DNA from: Chthoniobacter flavus Ellin428
GTDB lineage: Bacteria; Verrucomicrobiota; Verrucomicrobiia; Chthoniobacterales; Chthoniobacteraceae
Assembly (NCBI RefSeq): GCF_000173075.1
Contig: NZ_ABVL01000026.1
Span: 23,495 to 87,494, forward strand
DNA length: 64,000 nucleotides
Reading direction: 5' to 3'
The notes under the pieces: generated by a model
Seen by the model: the letters and a program-made list of their open reading frames with translations, nothing else
What the model was told of the DNA's origin: nothing
Databases searched by the model: none
In this document: positions 46,474-56,284 of the stretch, one piece after another
Position numbering within the stretch: the first letter of the stretch is position 1
How the letters are laid out: each line of letters opens with the position of its first letter
Program-made: the position numbers and the translations under genes

Positions 46474-46986
46474 CTAGAAGGGAAGCGGCGGAAGTGGGGG
46501 CAACCCTTGCGCCTTGCGCCGTTGATTCCCGTAGTGATGCGTGACCAACCTGCTGGCCGTGGTGACGGGGCCTAAATGGCCGATGTGCACATCTTCAAAT
46601 CGTCTCTCCAGCGGGATGGGCTCTTCTTTCGGCGTCCAGTTTCGGAAGTGCCAATGCAAAAACGAATAGAGCTCCATGGCCGACTCCTCGGCGGGTTGGC
46701 GAATGTGGCGGTCCGGATCGACCAGCGCCTGCTCGAGGTCCTCCTTGAATTTTTCATCCAGCGCATCCCAGACCCGCGCGATGTGCCCGAGCGCGCTCAC
46801 ACCAATGGAGCGCAGGATTCGGTTCCCGGAGTGAAGGCATCGCTCAGTGGCCGCATAAGCCGTCGCCAGGTCGCGGGCGCCACATCGGGTCAGTTCAAAG
46901 ACGACGTTGTTGGCACCGTTCATGTCATCCTCAGCGATGGCGGTCTCCAGTTGCCCCAAGGGGTCGTCACTTAATTTCCAAGACAT
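46474..46986 (-). CDS. HEAT-like small protein, possibly immunity-type
   Basis: 170 residues. Helical segments recur at HEAT-like spacing (MNGANNVVFELTRCGARDLATAY, ILRSIGVSALGHIARVWDALDE, HIRQPAEESAMELYSFL). The C-terminal tail is basic and Pro-rich (RKAQGLPPLPPLPF). HEAT-type immunity proteins exist, and the gene lies downstream of the repeat-protein cluster on the same strand. The link is inferential. Confidence 0.45.
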   Translation of the reverse strand: MSWKLSDDPLGQLETAIAEDDMNGANNVVFELTRCGARDLATAYAATERCLHSGNRILRSIGVSALGHIARVWDALDEKFKEDLEQALVDPDRHIRQPAEESAMELYSFLHWHFRNWTPKEEPIPLERRFEDVHIGHLGPVTTASRLVTHHYGNQRRKAQGLPPLPPLPF

Positions 46987-47131
46987 AGTAAATGATGAAG
47001 CGTCGATCGAGGGGGCGGTTTCCTCTCGTTTCCAAACTCGAGTGGAGCGAGGGATAAAGTCGCCCTTGTCTTAGTGCCATTCTTGACTGCCTCCTTCCTC
47101 CCCGTCGCCAGTCAAAAATGACGCCTGAGCC

Positions 47132-47683
47132 CTAATCCTGGCCCCTATTTTCGCTTTCTTCGTTCAGGGCCGCGGCCCTTTTCCTGCGCTCGCGGTATTC
47201 AGCAAGGAGTTTCTCACCCAATTCCAATTGTTCCGGGGTCAGTTCTGGCCGCTGCTGACGCTGACGCTCCAACTCCTCCTGGTCCCATTGCCATTTGTCA
47301 ATGTAGGCGTGGACGCTGGTCCCAGCAGGCAATCGTAAGACCCATTCGCGAACGGTTCCCACGGGAATGATGACGCTCCCTTCCGGCCCGAATATCTTGT
47401 AGGCTGGCCCGAGATCACCAGCCGCCTGGATCTCGGCTTCGTGGCCCGAGTCGAAGTGATAGTGCACCTCGATATTCCGAATCTCGTCGTAGACCTCAAA
47501 CGGTAAAAGAAAAGTACCTGGCCCCGCCGGCGGCGGAACGTACTCACCTCGACCATACGGTCCCACCCTCCTTACCCCCTCCTCATCCGCATATTGCCAT
47601 CCGTCAGGCAAAAAAAACGGTCTCCCACGACGGTCAAATAGAGGAAGCTCTTTGTCAGGCGGGTCTTCGGGTCCTTTGTTCAT
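47132..47683 (-). CDS. Tandem paralogue 3
   Basis: 183 residues, starting MNKGPEDPPDKELPLFD. A core shared with the 49093 gene: GPGTFLLPFEVYDEIRNIEV, EAEIQAAGD, GSVIIPVGTVREWVLRLP and AGTSVHAYIDKWQWDQEELE, and then a charged helix. It has no signal peptide or membrane segment. It is third in the series after the 1345-residue gene. The family is unknown to me. Confidence 0.55.
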   Translation of the reverse strand: MNKGPEDPPDKELPLFDRRGRPFFLPDGWQYADEEGVRRVGPYGRGEYVPPPAGPGTFLLPFEVYDEIRNIEVHYHFDSGHEAEIQAAGDLGPAYKIFGPEGSVIIPVGTVREWVLRLPAGTSVHAYIDKWQWDQEELERQRQQRPELTPEQLELGEKLLAEYRERRKRAAALNEESENRGQD

Positions 47684-47802
47684 AGCCGAGCGGGGAAGAT
47701 GGAGAGAAAATACACGCCGGGAAGTTAAGGCACAATCGTTTTAGGATTGATCGCGGCCAACACTCGCAATCGATCACTTCTCCCTCTCTCGCCGGCAGTC
47801 GC

Positions 47803-48294
47803 CTACCCTTCCTCGCGCCGTTTCCGTGCTTCTTCTAGGGCTCTCCTCCCCTCTTCCAAGTCTTCCGGGGTCATTTCCCACTTTGGAAGGCGCGCTATTT
47901 TTTCCAGGTCCTTTTGCCACTTATCGATGTAGGCGTGCACCTGCGTCCCGGCGGGTAAGTGGATCATCCACTGGCGCACGTTTCCCACCGGAATAATGAC
48001 ATGCCCCTCCGGCGCGGAGATCTTGTATTCTGGCGCTCCCTCTTCGGCCGCCTGGATCTCCGCTTCACGGCCCGTTACAAACTCATACTTCACCTCGATC
48101 GCCTTGATCGTGTCGTAAACCGAAAAGTCCAACGGAAAAGTGCCTGGCCCAACGGGCAGCGGACAAGATTTGTCGCGGAAAGCATAGTGGGACACAGGAC
48201 GCGGATATTCCCATCCGTCGGACAGGAGAGGCCGCAATTTCGTATCAAACTCGGAGAGCTCGTGGTACGGTCGGTTTTCGGATTTTTCGTTCAT
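47803..48294 (-). CDS. Tandem paralogue 2 (diverged)
   Basis: 163 residues, starting MNEKSENRPYHELSEFD. The same core in diverged form: VGPGTFPLDFSVYDTIKAIE, GHVIIPVGNVRQWMIHLP and AGTQVHAYIDKWQKDLE. The C-terminal helix is charged (EEGRRALEEARKRREEG). Less similar to the other two than they are to each other. Confidence 0.55.
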   Translation of the reverse strand: MNEKSENRPYHELSEFDTKLRPLLSDGWEYPRPVSHYAFRDKSCPLPVGPGTFPLDFSVYDTIKAIEVKYEFVTGREAEIQAAEEGAPEYKISAPEGHVIIPVGNVRQWMIHLPAGTQVHAYIDKWQKDLEKIARLPKWEMTPEDLEEGRRALEEARKRREEG

Positions 48295-48583
48295 GGCCGA
48301 GCGGATTGGGATAAAAATACCTGCTGAAAATTCTCCTCCTCCAGAACACTCTGCAACTCGACACCAAGACGTTCCGGCTCATGCCAGCCCGGCTGGTTCG
48401 TCCACGGCAATTTGTTCGGGGTGCGCATGTCCATTTTCGATTCGACCGGATCTTTGGAAGGCAGATTATCCATCGTGCGAGACAGGGTTTTGGGGCGATG
48501 GGGGTTTTGTCATTTTATTGCCCCCGTCTCAAGCTTTCCAGTTTTGCCTTCTCGTTCCCGAAGCGCCCAACTCCTATTTCTTG

Positions 48584-49093
48584 CTATCCCTGTCTCTTCT
48601 TTCGCTCCCGGTATTCAGCAAGGAATTTCTTCCCCATTTCTAATTGTTCCGGAGTCAGTTCTGGCCGCTGCTGACGCTGACGCTCCAACTCCTCCAAGTC
48701 CCATTGCCATTTGTGAATGTAGGCGTGGACGCTGGTCCCAGCGGGCAACCGTAAAACCCATTCGCGAACCGTTCCCACGGGAATGATGACGCTCCCTTCC
48801 GGCGCGAATATCCTGTAGGCCGGGCCGTGATCTCCAGCCGCCTGGATCTCTGCTTCACGGCCCGAGTCGAAGTGATAGTGCACCTCGATATTGCGGATCT
48901 CGTCGTAGACCTCAAACGGTAAAAGAAAAGTCCCTGGCCCCACCGGCGGCGGAACATACTCGCCGTGCCCATGCGGCTCCACGATCTTCCCACCATCCCC
49001 ATCGGTATAATGCCACCCGTCGGACAAAAGCGGCCTCCGATGACAGTCAACCTTAGGAAGCTTTTGGTATGGCGGATTTTCGGGTCCTTTGTT
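48584..49093 (-). CDS. Tandem paralogue 1
   Basis: 169 residues, starting MNKGPENPPYQKLPKVD at ATG 49093, matching the N-terminus of the third copy (an in-frame ATG at 49126 is possible). The core EVYDEIRNIEVHYHFDSGRE...GTVREWVLRLP is nearly identical to the third copy. The gene begins 46 bp after the stop of the 1345-residue gene, so the four genes are probably one operon. If the large protein is a toxin, these would be its partners; that is unproven. Confidence 0.6.
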   Translation of the reverse strand, partial: NKGPENPPYQKLPKVDCHRRPLLSDGWHYTDGDGGKIVEPHGHGEYVPPPVGPGTFLLPFEVYDEIRNIEVHYHFDSGREAEIQAAGDHGPAYRIFAPEGSVIIPVGTVREWVLRLPAGTSVHAYIHKWQWDLEELERQRQQRPELTPEQLEMGKKFLAEYRERKKRQG

Positions 49094-49138
49094 CATAGCC
49101 TTGCGGGAGGATTTAGGATCAATCATAGACTCTTGGAA

Positions 49139-52100
49139 TCAGGGCACAATAGGTTTTCGCGCCTTCGCTTCCGCGGCGACCCGTCTCACTCGATCGGCAA
49201 ATTGCGGACCGAATTCCTCGGCCGGAACCTGTAAAGCCATCCGGTTGTAAAACCGGGTTCGTGCGCGATGCTCGCTCGGATCAATGAATTCAAGGTGACC
49301 GGTCTCAGTATTTGCTTTTTCGTTCATATGTTGCGCCACCTGGCGAACGGCTTCGCCTCCGAAAGCTTGTCGGGTTTGGGTATCGGATTGCAAATCCTGC
49401 CAGATTTTCAGATCCGCGTGCCCTTCGTAAGTTGCACCGTCGTAATTTCGCAGAAGAGTGGCCACATCGTGAATGGCTTTTCCTCGTTCTTCCGATGGTA
49501 AATTCTCGATATGCTTGACGACATCCTCTGCGAGTTCGCGATCTTTCTCATTGGTATATTCGATGAAATCATAACCGCTAGCTTTGCCGCCTCGCTGCTG
49601 CCAGTCCTTCTTCATCTTCAGGAGCTCAATGGTGTGGTAATACTCCTCCTCGTGAGCCTGTTCCACGTAGGCAAGCGCGGCATCGAGATCTCCTCCCGAC
49701 CGGCGTAGCGCCTTCTTGAATAAGACGTCGTTAGGTAGGTTCGGAGTAATATTACCGTCTGAATCTATATCTACGGCAAACCGGCCGTTCGCATGCTCAG
49801 TCGGAGTGATTCCTAAGTTACTATAGCGCGCGTCCATATCCGCTCGCTTATTGCCAATGAAAAACTCAAGGTTGAACCGATCCTTGGAGGACATCGGCTT
49901 GAATGGCGGGAGCCCACCGCTTCCGGCGCCCATGGATTTAGTAGCGTCATTCGATGTGCCCTCGCCTCCGCCATTGGCGGAGGCGGATCCTGGTTTAGAA
50001 GCATCCCCGCCCGCGGAACCCGCCAGCCGCGTTTCCGCCTGCGGGACGGTCTGCAGTTTCCCCGCGGCATCGCGGATGGCCACGTTGGGGTTGGGCGTGT
50101 CGGGGAGCGGTCCGACTACCAGCGTGCCGGTCCGGCCGTCTTGTGTTTCGATGGGCAGGCCGCGATGGGCGTCGGTGACTTCGCCCCACCGGGCGGGATT
50201 CGGCGGTGGGGTGTTGGGATTGGCGGGCGTGTTAGGTGCGGGGGCGCCGCCGTCCGGTGAAGGGGCATCCCCGCCCGCGGAACCCGCCAGCCGCGTTTCC
50301 GCCTGCGGGACGGTCTGCAGTTTCCCCTGGGCGTCGCGGATGGCGACGTTGGGGTTGGGGGTGTTGGGGAGCGGTCCCGCTTCCAGGGTGCCGGTCCGGC
50401 CGTCTTGTGTTTCGACGGGCAGGCCGCGGTGGGCGTCGGTCACTCCGCCCCACGGGCCGGGATTCGCCGGCGTGTTAGAAGTCGCCGGCGTGTTAGGATT
50501 GGCGGGCGTGTTAGGTGCGGGGGCGGCGCCGTCCGGTGAAGGGGCATCGCCGCCCGCGGAACCCGCCAGCCGCGTTTCCGCCTGCGGGACGGTCTGCAGT
50601 TTCCCCGCGGCGTCGCGGATGGCCACGTTGGGATTGGGCGTGTCGGGGAGCGGCCCCGCTTCGAGCGTGCCGGTCCGGCCGTCTCGCGTTTCGACGGGCA
50701 AGCCGCGGTGGGCGTCGGTCACTTCGCCCCAGGGGGCGGGATTCGCTGGTGGGGTGTTGGCAGAAGGCGCTGGAGATACCGCGCCGCCTTGGGGAGAGGT
50801 TGTTTCCGCCGCCGGACGATTGGCCGCCGGCCACATCCGACGCAGGGCGATCTGGAATCGTGAGGGATCTTTGCGGAGTTGCCGTCCACCCTCTTGCATC
50901 ATCTGCGCCAGGTTGGGCGCCAGACCATTCAGATCCTTGAGTTCCGAGGCGCTCAAAACCTGTTCGATCGGCACACCCGCCGCTGTCGCGCGCGTATATT
51001 TTTCAAAAAGCGCCGCGGCCCTGGCGTTGTCGCCTCCTTGGCCTTCCCCCGAGAGGGCCGCCCCCAGCACCGCCGAGGTCAGGATCGATTGCACCGTCGG
51101 GTTCTGAAAATCATCATGGCTGATGCCCGCGACATCGGCCGCCGTGTGGAGCAGCCCATCGAACGCCGGCCGCACCACCGTTTCGAAGCCCGCGCCGGCC
51201 GCCGCTCCCCATCCCAGCCGCGTGCCGACCAGCTTGGCCGCGGCCACCCGCCCCTGCTGCGCGGCGGCGGCGGCATCCGCCCCATTCAGCACGGCCCGAC
51301 CGGCCACGTCCGCGGCTTCCTGGCCGCCGAGTTTCGCCAGGCCGCCGACGGAAGAGACCACCTGCCTGGCGCCGCCGGCCAGCGAGCCGATCTGGGCGGC
51401 CACTGGCTCGAGTTGCTCCGCGGCGGCCATCGACTTCACGGTATCGCTGTAATTGGCCAGCTTGGCTTGCAGCGCCTTGAGCGCTTTATCGGCCGTGTAT
51501 TGCCCGGCGAGGAAAGTGATGCCGTGCACGAGGGCCGGAAGCGCGATCGCGCCCCAGCCGCCCGTTTCGGAGGTAATCGCGCCTCCGATCCCGGCCAGCC
51601 ACGCATCGGAGATGCCGCCCACCGCGCTGGAAAGCGCCGCGCCCGCTTCCATCGAAAGTCCCGATTTGATGCCCGAGGCGAGGAAGGCCTTGAGCTTCGG
51701 GTTACTGCCCGCCGCGGTGACGAGATCACGATACTGCGCGTCGGCCTGCTGGGCGAAGGGGATGAGTTTCTGCGCTTGATCCGGCGGGAGGAGACCATCC
51801 TGGAGCGCCTGCTGGATTCCCTGGGCGCGCGCCCCATCTTTCCATTGCAGCATGCCGTCGTCGGAAATCGCATACGGCTTCCTGCCCTGTCGCGCCGCCT
51901 GGATCGCCTCACCGGGCGCCGGTGGCGAAGATGGAGGCGCAGACGCAGCGGATGGCGTGGACCCATTCGGCGGCGTAACTGCGGGGTCAGTTCCTGGGCC
52001 GTTAGGGATGGAGTGATTAGTGGGAGAGTTATTAGTTATCGAGCCGTTCGTCAGCGCGCCGGGGATCCCCTGCCCGGCCCGAAGGTTATCCAGCGCGGTC

Positions 52101-53176
52101 GAAGAAGAGTGATCCAGCCCGGGAATGGTTGGTGTCGGGTGCGGTTGCGGCCTGGTGGGAGACGGTGTGGGCTGCGGCGATGTGAGAGTCGGCGCCGGCG
52201 TCGCTGGCGGTGGCTGTAACTGCGGAGCGGTCGGTGGCGGCGTCGGCTGTGGCTGCGTGGGGGCCGGCTGTGGCGGTGCGGAAGCCGCTGTGAGTGGTGG
52301 CTGCGATGGTCCGGGGTTGGGCTGCGGCTGCGCGGCGTTCGGCTGCGCCGGCACGCCGGTCGCCGGTCCTTGCGCGTCCGTCGACTGCGGCTGCGAAGCT
52401 GCCCCTTGGTCTGGCGAAGCGACGGTCGGCGGCTCCGGGGTGGGCGGCCGCGAAGCTGACTGCAGCGCGCCGTACGAGCCGCGCAAGTCATCCAAGGTAT
52501 CGGCATGATCGCTGACGATCGACGCCGCGCGGTTGCCGAGGTCCGCGAGGTCATTGCGCAGAAGCTGGGACTGCGGCGTGAGCCGCGTGGGCCCAAACGG
52601 TGAAAACTGATTGGCGCTGGGATCGGCCAGCGCCGCATTGATCCGCGCCTGGATCGCGCTGTGCAACGCCGCCGGATCGGCCAGCGCCTCATCCGGCACG
52701 CTGAACCCGAGATAGCCCAGCTTCTGCCGCGTCTCGAGCATCGACTGCCCGGCCACCTGCCGCGCCGCCTGGTAATCCTGCTGCGCCTTGGCCACCGGAT
52801 CCGCCGGGACCGGCGAAGCATCCGGACCGGAGCCCGACGGCGTGGCGATGGCCGTCAGCGCCGCGCCCGGAGCGGCCGAGGATGGAGTTACTTTCGATGG
52901 AGAGACGTACGGCGAAGTGACATAGGGCGAGGCCCCAAACGACGGCGGACCCGGCGGCGCATCCGGAACGTCCGAGGCATCCGGCGCGAATGCATCCGGC
53001 GTGTTGGAAAACGAGTTATCGGTCCACGGCACCGGCGTATAATAAGTGAGCCCGCGCTGCGCGAGGTCAGACGCCTTGATCGTGGCCTCATCGAGCGTCG
53101 TGGGGCTGCTCGACGACGTCGTCGTCGGAGCTGCGTCCAAGGCCTCGGGATCGGAATCAAAAAAGGGATCGCCCAT
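49139..53176 (-). CDS. 1345-residue multi-domain repeat protein
   Basis: The N-terminus is Pro/Ser/Thr/Ala-rich with DSDPEALDAAP and VPWTDNSFSNTPDAF, then a helical region (about 125-255). A long Pro/Gln/Thr linker (about 250-420) is followed by a hydrophobic Ala/Gly stretch (about 490-690, ALPALVHGITFLAGQYTADK, GWGAAAGAG) like membrane-active phage proteins. About residues 805-1060 contain three 88-93-residue repeats (AHRGLPVETRDGRTGTLEAG, then VAIRDAAGKLQTVPQAETRL). The last 280 residues form a separate domain (HEEEYYHTIELLKMK). No family is recognised. Size, linker and terminal domain fit a secreted or virion-borne effector. Three paralogues follow on the same strand. Confidence 0.55.
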   Translation of the reverse strand: MGDPFFDSDPEALDAAPTTTSSSSPTTLDEATIKASDLAQRGLTYYTPVPWTDNSFSNTPDAFAPDASDVPDAPPGPPSFGASPYVTSPYVSPSKVTPSSAAPGAALTAIATPSGSGPDASPVPADPVAKAQQDYQAARQVAGQSMLETRQKLGYLGFSVPDEALADPAALHSAIQARINAALADPSANQFSPFGPTRLTPQSQLLRNDLADLGNRAASIVSDHADTLDDLRGSYGALQSASRPPTPEPPTVASPDQGAASQPQSTDAQGPATGVPAQPNAAQPQPNPGPSQPPLTAASAPPQPAPTQPQPTPPPTAPQLQPPPATPAPTLTSPQPTPSPTRPQPHPTPTIPGLDHSSSTALDNLRAGQGIPGALTNGSITNNSPTNHSIPNGPGTDPAVTPPNGSTPSAASAPPSSPPAPGEAIQAARQGRKPYAISDDGMLQWKDGARAQGIQQALQDGLLPPDQAQKLIPFAQQADAQYRDLVTAAGSNPKLKAFLASGIKSGLSMEAGAALSSAVGGISDAWLAGIGGAITSETGGWGAIALPALVHGITFLAGQYTADKALKALQAKLANYSDTVKSMAAAEQLEPVAAQIGSLAGGARQVVSSVGGLAKLGGQEAADVAGRAVLNGADAAAAAQQGRVAAAKLVGTRLGWGAAAGAGFETVVRPAFDGLLHTAADVAGISHDDFQNPTVQSILTSAVLGAALSGEGQGGDNARAAALFEKYTRATAAGVPIEQVLSASELKDLNGLAPNLAQMMQEGGRQLRKDPSRFQIALRRMWPAANRPAAETTSPQGGAVSPAPSANTPPANPAPWGEVTDAHRGLPVETRDGRTGTLEAGPLPDTPNPNVAIRDAAGKLQTVPQAETRLAGSAGGDAPSPDGAAPAPNTPANPNTPATSNTPANPGPWGGVTDAHRGLPVETQDGRTGTLEAGPLPNTPNPNVAIRDAQGKLQTVPQAETRLAGSAGGDAPSPDGGAPAPNTPANPNTPPPNPARWGEVTDAHRGLPIETQDGRTGTLVVGPLPDTPNPNVAIRDAAGKLQTVPQAETRLAGSAGGDASKPGSASANGGGEGTSNDATKSMGAGSGGLPPFKPMSSKDRFNLEFFIGNKRADMDARYSNLGITPTEHANGRFAVDIDSDGNITPNLPNDVLFKKALRRSGGDLDAALAYVEQAHEEEYYHTIELLKMKKDWQQRGGKASGYDFIEYTNEKDRELAEDVVKHIENLPSEERGKAIHDVATLLRNYDGATYEGHADLKIWQDLQSDTQTRQAFGGEAVRQVAQHMNEKANTETGHLEFIDPSEHRARTRFYNRMALQVPAEEFGPQFADRVRRVAAEAKARKPIVP
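50001..50765 (-). repeat. Three tandem 264-279-bp units inside the large gene
   Basis: The same start sequence (GCATC.CCGCCCGCGGAACC) recurs at about 50001, 50265 and 50544, so the units are 264 and 279 bp. The units differ in the Asn/Pro-rich linker length, a sign of recent unequal exchange. Confidence 0.7.
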
Positions 53177-53282
53177 CCCCCGCGGCCGTTGCGCCCCTTC
53201 CCGCGAGGGTCAAGCGCGAAAGTATCGGGTTAGGGTATTTCAAATAACACTGTCGCCACGGCTGATTTAAACGCCGAGGCGA

Positions 53283-53650
<368 letters not shown>

Positions 53651-53684
53651 TGACCCCCGCCCCTCCCCGCCCGTAAATGAACCC

Positions 53685-54823
53685 GTGAGCACCAGCCCCC
53701 TCCCCATCGCGTTTTCCGTCTGTCTTTTCACCCTGACCCTGGCGCTGCCGGCGCCGGCAGCGGATGCCCCCCGCCCCAAACCCAACACCCGCGATCCGCA
53801 CACCCCGGGCTACGTCACCGCCCGGGAATTGCCCGACGGCACCGTCCCCCCGGTGAATGCCGACGGCAACTTCATCATCGGCCCCACCCACCCGAAAGCG
53901 CCCGAAATGACCGCGCCCGCAGGCAGGCCGCAGGGCAAGGTCTTCACCCTCACCATGAAGTCCGAGGACAGCAAGATTTACCCCGGCATCGCCCGGGAGC
54001 CGCATACCTTCGGCACGCCCGACCCCAGCAATCCCAACAAGCTCGACGTCACGACCAGCCACCCCGCCCCCTACACGCGCCGCGTCGGCGTCTATGTGCC
54101 CAGCCAATACGTCCCCGGCACCGCCGCGCCCTTCATCGTCGGCGCCGACGGCATCGACAAGTCGCTCTTCACCGCCCTGGACAACCTGATCGCCGCGCAT
54201 CGCGTGCCGGCGATGATCGCCATCTCCATCGGCAACGGGAGCGGCCAACGCCCAGGGCAGCGAGCGCGGCCCTGGAGTACGACACCATGTCCGGCCTCTA
54301 CGCGGAATTCGTCGGAGAAAGGAAGTCTTGCCGCTCGTCGAGAAGGAATGCGGGGTCAAGCTCACCAAAAGATCCCGATGGCCGGGCGACGATGGGCTGC
54401 AGTTCCGGCGCATCCTGTGCGCTGATCATGGCCTGGTATCACCCCGAGCTCTATCATCGCGTCCTCAGCTTTTCCGGCACGTTCGTCAACCAGCAGTGGC
54501 CCTACAATCCCGCCACCCCGCGTGGTTGCTGGGAAATGCATCAGCACCTCATCCCCGAGAGCCCGGCCAAGCCGTTGCGCATCTGGATGGAAGTCGGCGA
54601 TCGCGATCTGCTCAACCCCAACGTCATGCGCGACGACGCCCACGACTGGGTCCTGGCCAACGAGCACACCGCCCAGGCGCTGGCCGCCAAGGGCTATCAC
54701 TACCAATTCTCCTTCGTCGAGAACGCCGGCCACTGCGACGGGAGCATGAAACAGCAACTGCTGCCCGAAGCCTTGGAATACGTCTGGCAAGGCTACCCGG
54801 CCACCGGCGCGAAGGGCAAATAG
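53685..54823 (+). pseudogene. Secreted esterase, decayed by several frameshifts
   Basis: The start is GTG 53685 with a signal peptide (STSPLPIAFSVCLFTLTLALPAPAA). The alpha/beta-hydrolase motifs are recognisable across frames: RVGVYVPSQYVPG, AISIGNGSG, the nucleophile elbow GCSSGA, then EVGDRD (Asp) and NAGHCD (His) near the end. At 54245-54380 about four single-base indels are needed to keep frame (GGCCAACGCCC, CGCGGCCCTGG, TCGGAGAAAGG, ACCAAAAGATC). The family is Putative_esterase/feruloyl esterase-like. The cluster of indels suggests decay or poor assembly. Confidence 0.7.
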
Positions 54824-54840
54824 CGGCCACGGTACTGGAT

Positions 54841-54891
54841 CAAGGCCCTCAAGCTCAGAGACTGCGGAGCAGTTCGCTGCACCGCTTAGGC
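54841..54891 (-). other. Degenerate terminal attC of the minus-strand array
   Basis: On the minus strand GCCTAAG (54885-54891) replaces GCCTAAC, followed by GTGCAGCGAACTGCTCCG and TCTGAGCTTGAGG, but there is no GTTAGGC. The same truncated form ends the plus-strand array at 41121. Confidence 0.5.
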
Positions 54892-55254
54892 GTTGCGGTG
54901 ATCGCGAAGATAGTCGGCATACTCATCTTGGATGACGGCTTGGTTGACGTAGCGGTCTCGTGCCGCGGAGTACGAACTCTCCGCGAATGCCAGGGCGTCC
55001 TCGAGAGTGGAGAATGAATGCCGCATGGGATCGTCGTCGGGAGAAATGCGTTCAAAGGAATAGACGTCGAGGTAGTCTGGAGAACCGTCGTCAAATACTT
55101 CGTGAAGCGTTAGCGTGAATTGGTCATCCGTCGCGCGAAGTTCAAGCCACCGTAAAACGCCTGCATCGTTGATCGTCGTAGGGCGGATGAGCTGCTCGAC
55201 ATAGCGGCCTCGCTGAAGAGCAGACTGGATATTGGATTCAGTAAGATGACGCAT
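54886..55254 (-). CDS. Cassette gene: small acidic hypothetical protein
   Basis: 122 residues, starting MRHLTESNIQSALQRGRYVE. It contains VYSFERISPDDD, then FSTLEDALAFAESSYSAARDRYVNQAVIQDEYADYL, a pattern seen in small cassette-encoded proteins of unknown function. The start lies 46 bp after the GTTAGGC box (55307-55301, minus reading). The stop TAA is inside the degenerate GCCTAAG box at 54885-54891. Confidence 0.6.
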   Translation of the reverse strand: MRHLTESNIQSALQRGRYVEQLIRPTTINDAGVLRWLELRATDDQFTLTLHEVFDDGSPDYLDVYSFERISPDDDPMRHSFSTLEDALAFAESSYSAARDRYVNQAVIQDEYADYLRDHRNA

Positions 55255-55300
55255 GGAGCAGAGTTCCGCGAGTCTTCGTTCACAGAACAGGGATAGCGGC

Positions 55301-55485
55301 GCCTAACGCACGCCAGCTCAGACACGGGCCTGCAAGCGCGTCGAACGCAGGAGGGAGTTCCCAGCCCGTTCGCTGTCCTTCGATAGACTCGGGACCTTTC
55401 CCTCGGCAGGCTCGGGACCTTGAGCTTGTCGAAACGGGAGCTTGTCGAAACGGGAGCCTGTCGAAACGGCAGCGCATTGTTAGGC
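55301..55485 (-). other. attC recombination site with internal repeats
   Basis: On the minus strand GCCTAAC (55485-55479) opens and GTTAGGC (55307-55301) closes a 185-bp site. The stop codon of the upstream gene lies inside the first box. The middle holds three GGGAGCTTGTCGAAAC-type tandem copies and an inverted core (CAGCGAACGGGC, GCCCGTGTCTGAGCTGG). Confidence 0.7.
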
Positions 55486-55914
55486 GTTGCGGGTGTTGGG
55501 AATTGCTGGCAAACCATAATACTGGCGACTGGACGCGCCAAATGTGTAAGCCCGAAAGAGCAGAAGGAGAAGAGCAACGCCACAAGCGGCAAAAATGATA
55601 GCGGGAAGTGCCGCCCGCGGCGCATGGAAAAGACCGCTACGGTAAGCGGCAATATCGAACCAGAGGGATTGGAGTGACCGGATGAGGACCAAACCGAGCG
55701 TAATGATGCCAAGTGTGTAAGTCCGTGATGAGCGGGCGTAGAGCAGCGAAGCGAAGAAAGCGGCAGTCCCAGCGAAAGTAACGATGACGCCAAGAACATC
55801 GAAGTGCCCCGAGACGTTCAGCATAATATTGACGGCGGCGACGGCGACGAAGACGAATAGAGCCCACTTGTGCGAAGCGGGTCGTTTGGTAACAACGTTG
55901 TCTGATGTGTTCAT
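55480..55914 (-). CDS. Cassette gene: four-helix membrane protein
   Basis: 144 residues with four hydrophobic segments (about 18-33, 39-58, 65-85 and 98-118). It has short loops and a polar N-terminus (MNTSDNVVTKRPASHKW). It begins 21 bp after GTTAGGC (55941-55935, minus reading) and ends with its TAA inside GCCTAAC (55485-55479). Function unknown. Confidence 0.6.
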   Translation of the reverse strand: MNTSDNVVTKRPASHKWALFVFVAVAAVNIMLNVSGHFDVLGVIVTFAGTAAFFASLLYARSSRTYTLGIITLGLVLIRSLQSLWFDIAAYRSGLFHAPRAALPAIIFAACGVALLLLLFRAYTFGASSRQYYGLPAIPNTRNA

Positions 55915-55934
55915 TGTGGTGTGCGCGTAGCGAC

Positions 55935-56150
55935 GCCTAACATGGTATTAGACCGACTGGGAGGGGAGGAAATCATCGGCATATCTTCTCGGGTTCGCTG
56001 GCTCCAGGTGAAAGTAGACACCATTCATTTCTCTTGAGCCAAGAGAAAAAAGGGGGCGGCGAGGCTGGTCGATGGCCAGGCACGGTCGGAGTATGACGGC
56101 TTTCCCGCGTTTGAAAGTCAGGTGCCGACTGATTCCGCTTTTTTGGGAAC
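55935..56150 (-). repeat. Cassette boundary box plus family I repeat, copy 2
   Basis: GTTAGGC (minus reading, 55941-55935) abuts the family I repeat (ACTGGGAGGGGAGGAAATC, then a TTTCTCTTGAGCCAAGAGAAA hairpin). The upstream gene (56285) ends about 130 bp beyond the repeat without a GCCTAAC box, so its attC was probably replaced. Confidence 0.6.
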
Positions 56151-56284
56151 GTGCTTCCGGGGCGGAAACTCCGTTTCCAGTTCGACATCATGGGATGCAG
56201 GAAGCCTCAGACGGAAACAGAGTTTCAAGCCGAAGACCGTTCCCAAAGCGCTTCGCTAACTTTGGGAACGAGGTCAAAAAGAGA

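Noticed and set aside
47132..49093. Identification of the three paralogues as TNT-type NAD-glycohydrolase toxins
   Set aside because: Short segments (GRGEYVPPPAGPGTF) recall the TNT start, but the catalytic residues and spacing are not present.
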